DNA from: Lewinellaceae bacterium | GTDB lineage: Bacteria; Bacteroidota; Bacteroidia; Chitinophagales; Saprospiraceae | DNA: 34,853 nt | Reading direction: 5' to 3' | Assembly (NCBI GenBank): GCA_947459655.1 | Contig: CANHEE010000019.1 | Coordinates: forward strand, 1 to 34,853 | Shown: positions 27,180-34,853 of the stretch, piece after piece | Layout of the letters: every line of letters begins with the position of its first letter | Numbering within the stretch: the first letter of the stretch is position 1 | Notes under the pieces: generated by a model | Database searches by the model: none | Seen by the model: the letters and a program-made list of their open reading frames with translations, nothing else | What the model was told of the DNA's origin: nothing | Position numbers and translations under genes: made by a program

Positions 27180-30100
27180 TTATCGTAGTATCTGTATGTA
27201 ACCCGCTTTGGCCTCTCCTCTGCCGTCATCATACAGGTAGTAGTATGTGCCGTCAGGTAGATTCCTTCCCTCCCAAGTTCCGTTCCAGTCGTTTTTGTAA
27301 CCTTCCTTGAAGTATACCTGGTTTCCGTATCTATTGAAAATGCTGAGCTTATTGTTGCTTTGATCAGCTGCACCCTCTATCACAAATGTATCATTGACAC
27401 CATCTCCGTTTGGCGAGAAACCTGTGTAAACCTTGATACCGCTACACTGGACTTTAATCAGCACTGGTGCTTCATCGCAACCTTCTTTAGTACAAATCTT
27501 ATAGACAAACTCTTCATCCTCATTGTCATCACAAAAATCGGCTGCAGGTGTAAATACAACCTTATTTTCCGGATTTACGAAAACAAATGCATTCTTAGGT
27601 TGCTTCACAATTCTGATTTCGGAGATGTTTGCTGAGCCAAGTTTGTCGTTTGACAGCACATCCAATATCATGACATCTCCCTGATTCATCTTCGCGCGGT
27701 CTTCGATGGCATCCGGTCCTTTGGCGTTTTTATCAACTACTGTAATTTCAAAGAAGGTCGTATCACGAACGCCATGCTCATCTGTAATTACAAATGCCGC
27801 TTTGTCCGTTCCACCTGCGTTTACACCCAGACACGTAATACAACTTGAGCCAGGTATAGTGCCGAACCGAGCATGCGTACCGGATTGTGTAGGCCAAATG
27901 TTTTCAATTGAGGCAAAGCTACCCAACAATTCAGCAAGATCGAGACATACCGTATCCTTCTGATTCAACTGTATCGTCTCAATGACATACTTTGCACTGG
28001 TGCAGGTAACTTTAGCTGTTAGGGTATCTTTGCAACCATTGGTACTGGTGAAGATAAGCACGTGAATACCATTAGTAAGGGTCAGACCAGTACCATTGCC
28101 ACAACTGGAAACAGAACCACTGTATGGGGCCCCATTATCCGAAATACTGTAACTACTGATGTCTGCAAAAGGCAAATCAGGAATACACAACCTTGAAGCG
28201 ACTCCACATGGACCAAAGACATTCTGAACCGTAGCACTAATGAAAGATGTGCATACCGGTGGCAATGGTTTGCATGTCACTGTTACCTTTATCGAATCCT
28301 GGCAACCATCCTTTGAAGTAGCCACAAGATGGTGGACGCCTTGGCTAAGTTCAATACCCAAAGTTCTCGCCGTTGCCTGAAGATCAGGATTTGACGTTTG
28401 AGCAAAATTTGGATATACTTTTGACCTGATTTCAATACTGCCGTAAGACACACCATTTCGTCCTCCATATATTTTACCTGACTGACTGATTTTCCAACCA
28501 CCAAGAGGATCAAATCCATTCATGAGCGCAAGCAAATCTGCCAGGGTATTAAATTCACCAGTAAGCACCTGTCCACCAACAGACCAGTTTTTCAACACAT
28601 AGTTTCCAGAACCAGGGATTAGTGTAAAACTGTAGTAGTAGACAGTATCAAATTTGCAACCTTTGAAGCTGCTGGTCAGCACTATTCCATTATCTGTAAC
28701 AGTAATTGCACCGGAAGTAAGGTCGGATGGCTTGATTTGGCTGCAAACCAATGCCTTTCCATTTGGACAATCATTGATTTCCACTGTAACATCGCTGACA
28801 TCAAATACATTTACGGACTGCTTTTCTCCGACAGTAAAGCTGAATTTTGCAGTACAGTTCGGATTTGCTTTTCTGCTGATCATTACACGGTAATCACCGG
28901 ATGTAAGACCATTTGCCCTGGTCTTATCACCGTTGGCTGTGCTCCATACATAAACGTAATCATCAACCACTCCGTCCTTCATTCCAAATTCAATGGATCC
29001 TACAGCGATTCCACCGCATCCCGCCGGAACGATAACTGTTGAGACGATTTCAGGTACCACGCAAGGGCACTCAGAACCAATATTGATGGAAATTACCTTT
29101 GACGCACACTGGTCGCTTACCGTAACCTGGTACTGTCCCGCTGTCAGATTATTTCTTTCAGAGCCGACAAATCCATCGTTCCAGGTGTAGGTGAAACTTG
29201 CAGGACTAAGTTTGGCTGTACCATTTTTTCCTCCGCACAATTCATCTGAAGTGATGACATCGATGGATGCCTGCAGGTCGGTAGACTTAAGCCTTGTGAC
29301 TGTGTAGACAGAAGTTGCGACATTGCCGCAATCATCGGTAGCTGTGTAGGTGTATGCGGTTATTTCAGCACAATTGGTTTCGGTCTTGATTGAACTTACT
29401 GTCAGCTGAACATCTGCATCACAGTTGTCAACAGCCTTCACGTTAAATTGTGGCTCTGTTTCTCCCGGATTGAGCGTAACATCGGCATGAACACCGATGA
29501 TGACTGGTTTTTGGTTGTCTGTAAATATTATCAGTTGTGTTTTTAAAGAGCTGTTTCCACAGTCATCGGTTGCTGTCCAGCTGCGCACCACTGATCCCGG
29601 AAGAACACATCCTGTCGAGGCGTAAGGTAACTCAGTGTATGTAACTGAAACATCTTTTGTACAGTTGTCTTTTGCAGATACCTGCGCAACCGGTGGCAGC
29701 GTAGCCTTACAATCAAGTGTGATATTGTCAGGAACACCACTGATGACCGGAGCCTTGGTATCTTTTGCAATTACAGTGAACTCATATACAGCTGTATTTC
29801 CACATTTATCTGTAGCAGTCCATCTGCAGGTGATGGTCAATACATAACCATCCTTTTTACAGTCACCTATTTTAGCGCCATATTCGTCAAATCTGACCTG
29901 AGGATTTTTATCACAATCATCTGTTACGATGACGTCGTTTTCGGTCATAACTACCAACTGGTCACACTCAATGGTAATGGTGCTACCGCTCGGCACACCA
30001 GCGAGCATCGGACTCTTAGGTACAATCACAGGACTTGAAAGATCCTTAACAGTTATGGTCATTGAGCGCGTTGAACTGTTTCCGCATTTATCGGTTGCAG

Positions 30101-33100
30101 TCCATGTTCTGACGACCAGATACTGACAGGAGTTAGGGTCTCCAATTACACTATCCTGCATACTAACCTGAGGGTTTTTGTCACAGATATCAGTTACTGT
30201 CACAACAGGTGGTGTCAGCGGATCTGAGCAATTGGTTGTAAAGTCAGTAGGTATTCCGCTGATTACAGGAGCCGTGGTGTCGTGAACTGTTATCGTTTTA
30301 ACTTTTATGGTTTCGTTACCACATTTGTCAGTAGCAATCCACTCTCTGACAATTTTGAAGTTGCAATCATCACCGAAGCTGGATTCTCTAAATTGTAGTT
30401 TGGGATTGGGATCACAGTTGTCTGTTACACTGGCCGGAGTGTCCGGAACGGGCTGACCACAATCAAGTACGAGACTTGTTGTATTCACGTTAATAACAGG
30501 TGCCTCTGTATCAATTATCAAGATTGACTGAATAGCAGTGCTTACATTTCCACAGGCATCCGTAGCAGTCCATGTACGAACCACAGTACCCACACAGCCT
30601 CCGTCAGTGCTAAAGTTATCCTGGTAGGTAAGCACAGGGTCTTTGTCGCAATTATCAGTTACTCCAGGACGAACGGAGTCGTCAGGTGTAACACCGCAAT
30701 TTACCGTCGCTGACTGAGGCACGTTGCTGATTACCGGTGCTGTTTTGTCTTCGATGGTTATGGTCTGTGTGGCAGAGCTAACGTTTCCGCAGTGATCTGT
30801 CGCAGTCCAAACCCTGGTAATGAGCCGATTTGCAGAACATTGTCCTGAAGCGATTGTCTCCGTATACACCACTTGTACATTTTTGTCGCAGTTATCAGTT
30901 ACCGTTGGTGAAGCAAACTGTGGAACAGCCTGATCACACTCAAGCGTGATATTGCCTGGTACGTTTGATATCACAGGTGCCTGAGTATCTATAACCTTCA
31001 GGGTAAATTCATAAATAGATGTATTTCCGCACTTGTCTGTTGCTGTCCAGCGGCAATTCAACAAGAACAGATATCCGTCTACCGGGCAATTTCCTTTTCT
31101 CAGACCATATTCATCAAAACGAACTACCGGATTTTTATCACAATCGTCCGTGACGATAACATCATTCTCATCCATCACCTGAACCTGATTGCACTCAACT
31201 GTAAGTGTTCCTCCATTTGGAATACCAGCCAACATTGGATTTTTAGGAGTAATAACCGGGGCAGTAACATCTTTAACCGTTATGGTCATTGATTGGCTTG
31301 TGCTGTTACCACATTTATCGGTCGCCGTCCACGTACGGATTATTTTGTATTCGCATGCAGTGGAGTCCCCGATAATAACGCTATGTATACTTACTTGCGG
31401 GTTTTTATCGCAGATATCAGTTGCTGTCACAACAGGCGGTGTTAGCGGATCGGTACAACTCGCAGTGAAATCTGAAGGTATGCCACTGATTTCAGGAGCG
31501 GTTTTGTCATGAACCGTGATTGTTTTTACTTTTATACTTTCGTTGCCGCATTTGTCAGTAGCGGTCCACTCTCTGACAATTTTGTAGTCACAGTCGTCTC
31601 CAAATCTTGTTTCTCTGAATTTAAGCACAGGACTCTGGTCGCAGTTATCGGTAACGCTTACAGGCGTATCCGGAATTGGCTGGCCGCAATCAAGAACGAC
31701 ACTGCTGGTATTGACATCAATAACCGGCGCCTGATTGTCGATGATCAGGATGGTTTGCGTAGCAGTGCTTGCATTACCACAAGCATCCGTAGCCGTCCAC
31801 GTACGTACCACAGTGCCTAGGCAACCCCCACTTCCGCTGATGGCATCCACATAGGATAGCACTGGGTTTTTATCGCAGTTATCAAATACATAAGGGCGAA
31901 CGGTATCATCCGGAGTTTCACCGCAATTGACCGTCGCTGCTTGTGGCACATTTGTTATAACAGGTGCAATATTGTCCTCTATTGTTATCTTCTGAGTGGC
32001 AGTACTAACATTACCGCAGTGATCTGTCGCGGTCCATCTTCTGGTAATTTCAAGATTACCATCACACTTGCCATTGACGATGTTTTCAGAGTACAGGACA
32101 CCAATATTTTTATCGCAGTTGTCGCTGACTTTCGGCGAGATGACCGGTGGCATTACCTGCCCACAATCTATCGTAATACTGGCCGGAACATCAGTAAATA
32201 CTGGAGCCTGCGTATCTATAACTTTTAATGTAAATTCATAAACCGACGTATTTCCGCACTTGTCTGTTGCAGTCCAACGGCAGTTCAGCAGAAACAGGTA
32301 ACCATCTACCGGACAATTTCCTTCTTTAACACCGTACTCGTCAAAAACAACTGTTGGCTTTGAGTCGCAGTCGTCAGAAACGACGACATCTCTTTCATCC
32401 ATTACAACGGGCTGATTGCACTCTACGGTAAGGGTGTCTCCATTTTCAATTCCGGCAAGTATAGGATTTAATGGTGTAATACGCGGACCTTTGGTATCTT
32501 TTACGGTGATTACCTGCGTTTTTGACCCTATATTTCCACAGTTATCAGTTGCTGTCCAAGTACGCAGCACCTGGTATTCACATGAATTCACATCTCCCTG
32601 AATACTTTGACTGTAGCCCAGAACAGCTCCGTTACCGCAAGCATCGATGGCTGTTGGATTGGCCGTCGGTGGTAGTGCATCAGAACACTCAATTGTCACA
32701 TCAGCAGGTACACCACTAATTAGAGGTGCGGTTTCATCCTTCACTAGAATCACCTGAAGTTTTGTTGTTACATTACCGCATTTATCAGTAGCAGTCCACG
32801 AACGGATCAGCTTGTAAAGGCATCCAGACCCCAATTTATCTTCAGAGAAGGTCAGTTTTGGATTGTTGTCACAATCATCTGAGGCTACTACTGACGGGTA
32901 TGGTATTACATCTGAACAATCATATGATGCATCCGCAGGTACACCACTGATTACCGGTGCTTTGTGGTCGCCCTCAACAATAATTTGTTGAGTCAGTACC
33001 GACTGGTTACCGCAAGCATCCATCGCAGTCCATGTGCGAATTATGCCGTAGCCACTGCAATTGTCTCCCGCGGTTTTCTGCTGATCAAACATAATCATAA

Positions 33101-34853
33101 CAGCATCCGGACAATTGTCTTTCACAGTCACTTTTGCCGGTGGAGGAACATTACCACAGTTCACTGTGATATTGGATGGTGTGTTGACAAACAGAGGTGC
33201 CTCATTATCTACGATATGGATTGTCTGCACAAACTGGGAGGTATTGCCACAGTTGTCAATTGCCGTGTAAGTTCTTGTAATTGTTCTACCTGTTATACAG
33301 TCACCTGCCGGTTGGGTTTCTGACACAGAGACTGCAACAATCTTGTCACAATTGTCACTGACATCAGGCATTTGTGCTGTATTATCGCCACAGTTAACGG
33401 TGACAGAAACAGGAGCATTTGAAAATACCGGTGCAGTGTTATCTATGACAGTTATGTGCTGAACCATCTTTGCTGTGTTTCCACAGTCGTCATTCGCCAC
33501 CCATTGACGAGTAATATGATAGCTATCGCTGCAGGTGCCTAGCTGAATATTTTCATTGAAGCTGATTTCCACATCCTGATCGCAGTTATCTGTAGCTGAA
33601 ACGAACGGCACCTTTGGTACATTTTCACAGGAAACCTGAATATCAGTCAAGTTCGCCGTGAACTGAGGAACAGAGCGGTCGTAAACTCTTATTGATTGAG
33701 ATTTCGTGGTCGAGTTACCACAGTTGTCTGTCGCAACCCAGGTTCTCAACAGGGTATAGCTGCCAGTGCAAGAACCATCAGTTCTCTCCTCTTTGAAAGT
33801 GATCTCCACATTTGTATCGCAGTTGTCCGATGCTTCGAAGCCGGTTGCAGGCTGCGGAATTTCATGGCATTCAACAGTTATATCAGCTAACTGTGGGCAG
33901 GAAATGAAAACAGGAGGTTTGGTGTCACGTACTGTAATCCGCTGGGTATGCTGCCTGCTGTTGCCACTGCTGTCCACGGCAGTCCAGGTTCTGATCACAA
34001 CATAATTGTCAGCACAATTCCCTGTAGTTATGCTTTCAGAAAATTGGACTTTTACAGCTTTATCTATTTCATCTGTTGCGGTTAGAGTTACAGGTTTTGG
34101 CACCGAATCACATTCAACCACCATATCTGACGCGTCTTCAGTTGAGTTAAAGACTGGCGCGATATTGTCCTGATAACCTGCATCAATTCCTGCATTTTGA
34201 CCTGCGATAAGAACTAAATGCGAAGATGAACCCGAAATGGAATCAACGTCGCTATCGATGGAGTCATTCATACCCTCATTGGATTTGGTGAAAACCAACG
34301 ATGCAGGAACACTGAAGGTAACCCAGTAAGTGCCAGGAGCAAGATTGTAGAAATGATACATGCCTGTAGCGTCAGTAACTGTGCTTGCTGAACTACTTCC
34401 GTGCAACGTTACAACAACTCCAGCGATTGGCCCTTCTCCAGTACTTAGTCCATCTTTGTTGCGATCGAGAAAGGCAACTCCGCTGATACTTGCAGGAGGG
34501 ATAATGGGTTCATAAAAACCAAAATCAATGTTGTTGTTGGTGCTTGGATCGTTATCGTCGTTAACTGGTTGCTGATCATAAACAAGATTTAGCAATCCAC
34601 TGGTTACACTACTACCCTGCTGGGTTCCGCAATCTTCATTTGGATTGAGGCCATTTTGACCAGGCTCATACGGCCCCGAACCATCAGTGTCGTTTATTCC
34701 GTCACCGGTAGAGCTGATATATCCCGCGGGAACACCCTGACCAACAATTTTGATGTAGTAGTTGCCCTCACCTGCCTTCAACGTAAAACTTCCGTTAGCA
34801 TCTGTGTAGGCAGTGTCCACTGCTACATCTGCCGAGTCTATACCATTCGATCC
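27180..34853 (-). CDS. Giant surface protein with SdrD-B-like domains, twenty HYR-like modules and T9SS type B tail (N terminus outside window)
   Basis: The frame is open to the last base, so the start is missing; a GTG at 34820 is internal. The visible 2557 residues begin in an SdrD-B-like domain (GDGINDTDGSGPYEPGQNG), followed by a second one (about 115-225; SGVAFLDRNKDGLSTGEGPIAGVVVTLHG). About 230-1857 are twenty HYR-like modules of roughly 77-95 residues, each usually with four cysteines (VxCG, DNCD, GxC, DxCGN) and the RTWTATDKCGN signature. Modules 9-13 and 14-18 are a tandem duplication of 409 residues. After these come several Ig-like or SprB-repeat-like domains, a cadherin-like segment (MNQGDVMILDVLSNDKLG, VVFTPAADFCDD) and a gliding motility-associated C-terminal (CHU_C/type B) domain from about 2475 (GFSPNGDGVNDTFVIEG). 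Surface display by T9SS is well supported; the ligand is unknown. Confidence 0.92.
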   Translation of the reverse strand, partial: GSNGIDSADVAVDTAYTDANGSFTLKAGEGNYYIKIVGQGVPAGYISSTGDGINDTDGSGPYEPGQNGLNPNEDCGTQQGSSVTSGLLNLVYDQQPVNDDNDPSTNNNIDFGFYEPIIPPASISGVAFLDRNKDGLSTGEGPIAGVVVTLHGSSSASTVTDATGMYHFYNLAPGTYWVTFSVPASLVFTKSNEGMNDSIDSDVDSISGSSSHLVLIAGQNAGIDAGYQDNIAPVFNSTEDASDMVVECDSVPKPVTLTATDEIDKAVKVQFSESITTGNCADNYVVIRTWTAVDSSGNSRQHTQRITVRDTKPPVFISCPQLADITVECHEIPQPATGFEASDNCDTNVEITFKEERTDGSCTGSYTLLRTWVATDNCGNSTTKSQSIRVYDRSVPQFTANLTDIQVSCENVPKVPFVSATDNCDQDVEISFNENIQLGTCSDSYHITRQWVANDDCGNTAKMVQHITVIDNTAPVFSNAPVSVTVNCGDNTAQMPDVSDNCDKIVAVSVSETQPAGDCITGRTITRTYTAIDNCGNTSQFVQTIHIVDNEAPLFVNTPSNITVNCGNVPPPAKVTVKDNCPDAVMIMFDQQKTAGDNCSGYGIIRTWTAMDACGNQSVLTQQIIVEGDHKAPVISGVPADASYDCSDVIPYPSVVASDDCDNNPKLTFSEDKLGSGCLYKLIRSWTATDKCGNVTTKLQVILVKDETAPLISGVPADVTIECSDALPPTANPTAIDACGNGAVLGYSQSIQGDVNSCEYQVLRTWTATDNCGNIGSKTQVITVKDTKGPRITPLNPILAGIENGDTLTVECNQPVVMDERDVVVSDDCDSKPTVVFDEYGVKEGNCPVDGYLFLLNCRWTATDKCGNTSVYEFTLKVIDTQAPVFTDVPASITIDCGQVMPPVISPKVSDNCDKNIGVLYSENIVNGKCDGNLEITRRWTATDHCGNVSTATQKITIEDNIAPVITNVPQAATVNCGETPDDTVRPYVFDNCDKNPVLSYVDAISGSGGCLGTVVRTWTATDACGNASTATQTILIIDNQAPVIDVNTSSVVLDCGQPIPDTPVSVTDNCDQSPVLKFRETRFGDDCDYKIVREWTATDKCGNESIKVKTITVHDKTAPEISGIPSDFTASCTDPLTPPVVTATDICDKNPQVSIHSVIIGDSTACEYKIIRTWTATDKCGNSTSQSMTITVKDVTAPVITPKNPMLAGIPNGGTLTVECNQVQVMDENDVIVTDDCDKNPVVRFDEYGLRKGNCPVDGYLFLLNCRWTATDKCGNTSIYEFTLKVIDTQAPVISNVPGNITLECDQAVPQFASPTVTDNCDKNVQVVYTETIASGQCSANRLITRVWTATDHCGNVSSATQTITIEDKTAPVISNVPQSATVNCGVTPDDSVRPGVTDNCDKDPVLTYQDNFSTDGGCVGTVVRTWTATDACGNVSTAIQSILIIDTEAPVINVNTTSLVLDCGQPVPDTPASVTDNCDPNPKLQFRESSFGDDCNFKIVREWIATDKCGNETIKVKTITVHDTTAPVISGIPTDFTTNCSDPLTPPVVTVTDICDKNPQVSMQDSVIGDPNSCQYLVVRTWTATDKCGNSSTRSMTITVKDLSSPVIVPKSPMLAGVPSGSTITIECDQLVVMTENDVIVTDDCDKNPQVRFDEYGAKIGDCKKDGYVLTITCRWTATDKCGNTAVYEFTVIAKDTKAPVISGVPDNITLDCKATLPPVAQVSAKDNCTKDVSVTYTELPYASTGCVLPGSVVRSWTATDDCGNSSLKTQLIIFTDNQKPVIIGVHADVTLNPGETEPQFNVKAVDNCDADVQLTVSSIKTETNCAEITAYTYTATDDCGNVATSVYTVTRLKSTDLQASIDVITSDELCGGKNGTAKLSPASFTYTWNDGFVGSERNNLTAGQYQVTVSDQCASKVISINIGSECPCVVPEIVSTVIVPAGCGGIAVGSIEFGMKDGVVDDYVYVWSTANGDKTRANGLTSGDYRVMISRKANPNCTAKFSFTVGEKQSVNVFDVSDVTVEINDCPNGKALVCSQIKPSDLTSGAITVTDNGIVLTSSFKGCKFDTVYYYSFTLIPGSGNYVLKNWSVGGQVLTGEFNTLADLLALMNGFDPLGGWKISQSGKIYGGRNGVSYGSIEIRSKVYPNFAQTSNPDLQATARTLGIELSQGVHHLVATSKDGCQDSIKVTVTCKPLPPVCTSFISATVQNVFGPCGVASRLCIPDLPFADISSYSISDNGAPYSGSVSSCGNGTGLTLTNGIHVLIFTSTNGCKDTLTAKVTCTSAKYVIETIQLNQKDTVCLDLAELLGSFASIENIWPTQSGTHARFGTIPGSSCITCLGVNAGGTDKAAFVITDEHGVRDTTFFEITVVDKNAKGPDAIEDRAKMNQGDVMILDVLSNDKLGSANISEIRIVKQPKNAFVFVNPENKVVFTPAADFCDDNEDEEFVYKICTKEGCDEAPVLIKVQCSGIKVYTGFSPNGDGVNDTFVIEGAADQSNNKLSIFNRYGNQVYFKEGYKNDWNGTWEGRNLPDGTYYYLYDDGRGEAKAGYIQILR
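29754..30980 (-). repeat. Tandem super-repeat copy 2 (HYR modules 14-18, 1,227 bp)
   Basis: This copy begins at the codon for Ala in APVISNVPGN and ends after KDTK. It is co-linear with the neighbouring copy: module order Xaa-NVP, NVP, INVNTTS, SGIP, PMLAGVP. The anchor encoding the SPMLAG...ECDQ segment lies exactly 1,227 bases from its counterpart in copy 1. Confidence 0.85.
30981..32207 (-). repeat. Tandem super-repeat copy 1 (HYR modules 9-13, 1,227 bp)
   Basis: This copy runs from APVFTDVPAS to KVIDTQ, 409 codons. Module order matches copy 2. A partial third copy lies upstream in the gene: module 8 (PLNPILAGIENG) is again 1,227 bases from the module 13 anchor, and module 7 resembles module 12. 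Confidence 0.85.

Noticed and set aside
29754-32207. Super-repeat as a mobile element or CRISPR-like array
   Set aside because: It is an in-frame, protein-coding duplication without transposase, terminal repeats or spacers.
27180-34853. Many 60-130-codon plus-strand frames across the HYR array
   Set aside because: They are antisense shadows of the repeated minus-strand coding sequence, appearing at the same place in each module.

Overview
This window comes from a Bacteroidota chromosome, most like the Saprospiria/Chitinophagia side of the phylum. The evidence is: proteins with type IX secretion (T9SS) C-terminal signals of both type A and type B, very large FN3/GEVED/HYR-like surface proteins, a long NusB, TAnnTTTG-like promoter boxes and weak Shine-Dalgarno sites. 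The genus cannot be fixed from the sequence alone. I see no rRNA, tRNA, CRISPR array, transposase or phage gene.

Layout. Bases 1-11811 are mostly housekeeping: the 3' part of ileS (+); a low-molecular-weight protein tyrosine phosphatase (-); a 78-aa single-pass membrane protein (-); a secreted CotH-kinase/lamin-tail protein with a T9SS signal (+); a secreted DUF3108/TapB-like protein (-); an AIM24-family protein (-) divergent from an RlmL-type 23S rRNA methyltransferase (+); nusB (-); and an alpha/beta-hydrolase gene followed after 10 bp by kdsA (+). Hairpin terminators sit between several convergent pairs.

Bases 11894-24689 hold a three-gene minus-strand cluster. Two co-linear paralogous giant proteins (1887 and 1883 aa) flank a 369-aa T9SS type A protein. 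Each giant ends in a duplicated EF-hand, dockerin-like segment and has no recognisable T9SS tail. The protein between them has a T9SS tail and an N-terminal beta-sandwich region that could be cohesin-like. This arrangement is the best candidate for an undescribed system: a secreted, calcium-dependent adhesin/scaffold set. The pairing is inferred.

Bases 25521-26753 carry murQ (N-acetylmuramate 6-phosphate etherase) and a small conserved-looking gene 9 bp downstream. From 27180 to the window edge runs a giant minus-strand protein (2557 aa visible, N terminus missing). It has SdrD-B-like domains, twenty HYR-like cysteine-containing modules, further Ig-like domains and a T9SS type B (gliding motility-associated, CHU_C-like) C terminus. 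Five consecutive HYR modules are duplicated as a tandem super-repeat of exactly 1,227 bp (409 aa).

Taken together, this is ordinary core metabolism next to a large block of cell-surface proteins that probably serve adhesion, gliding or substrate capture.
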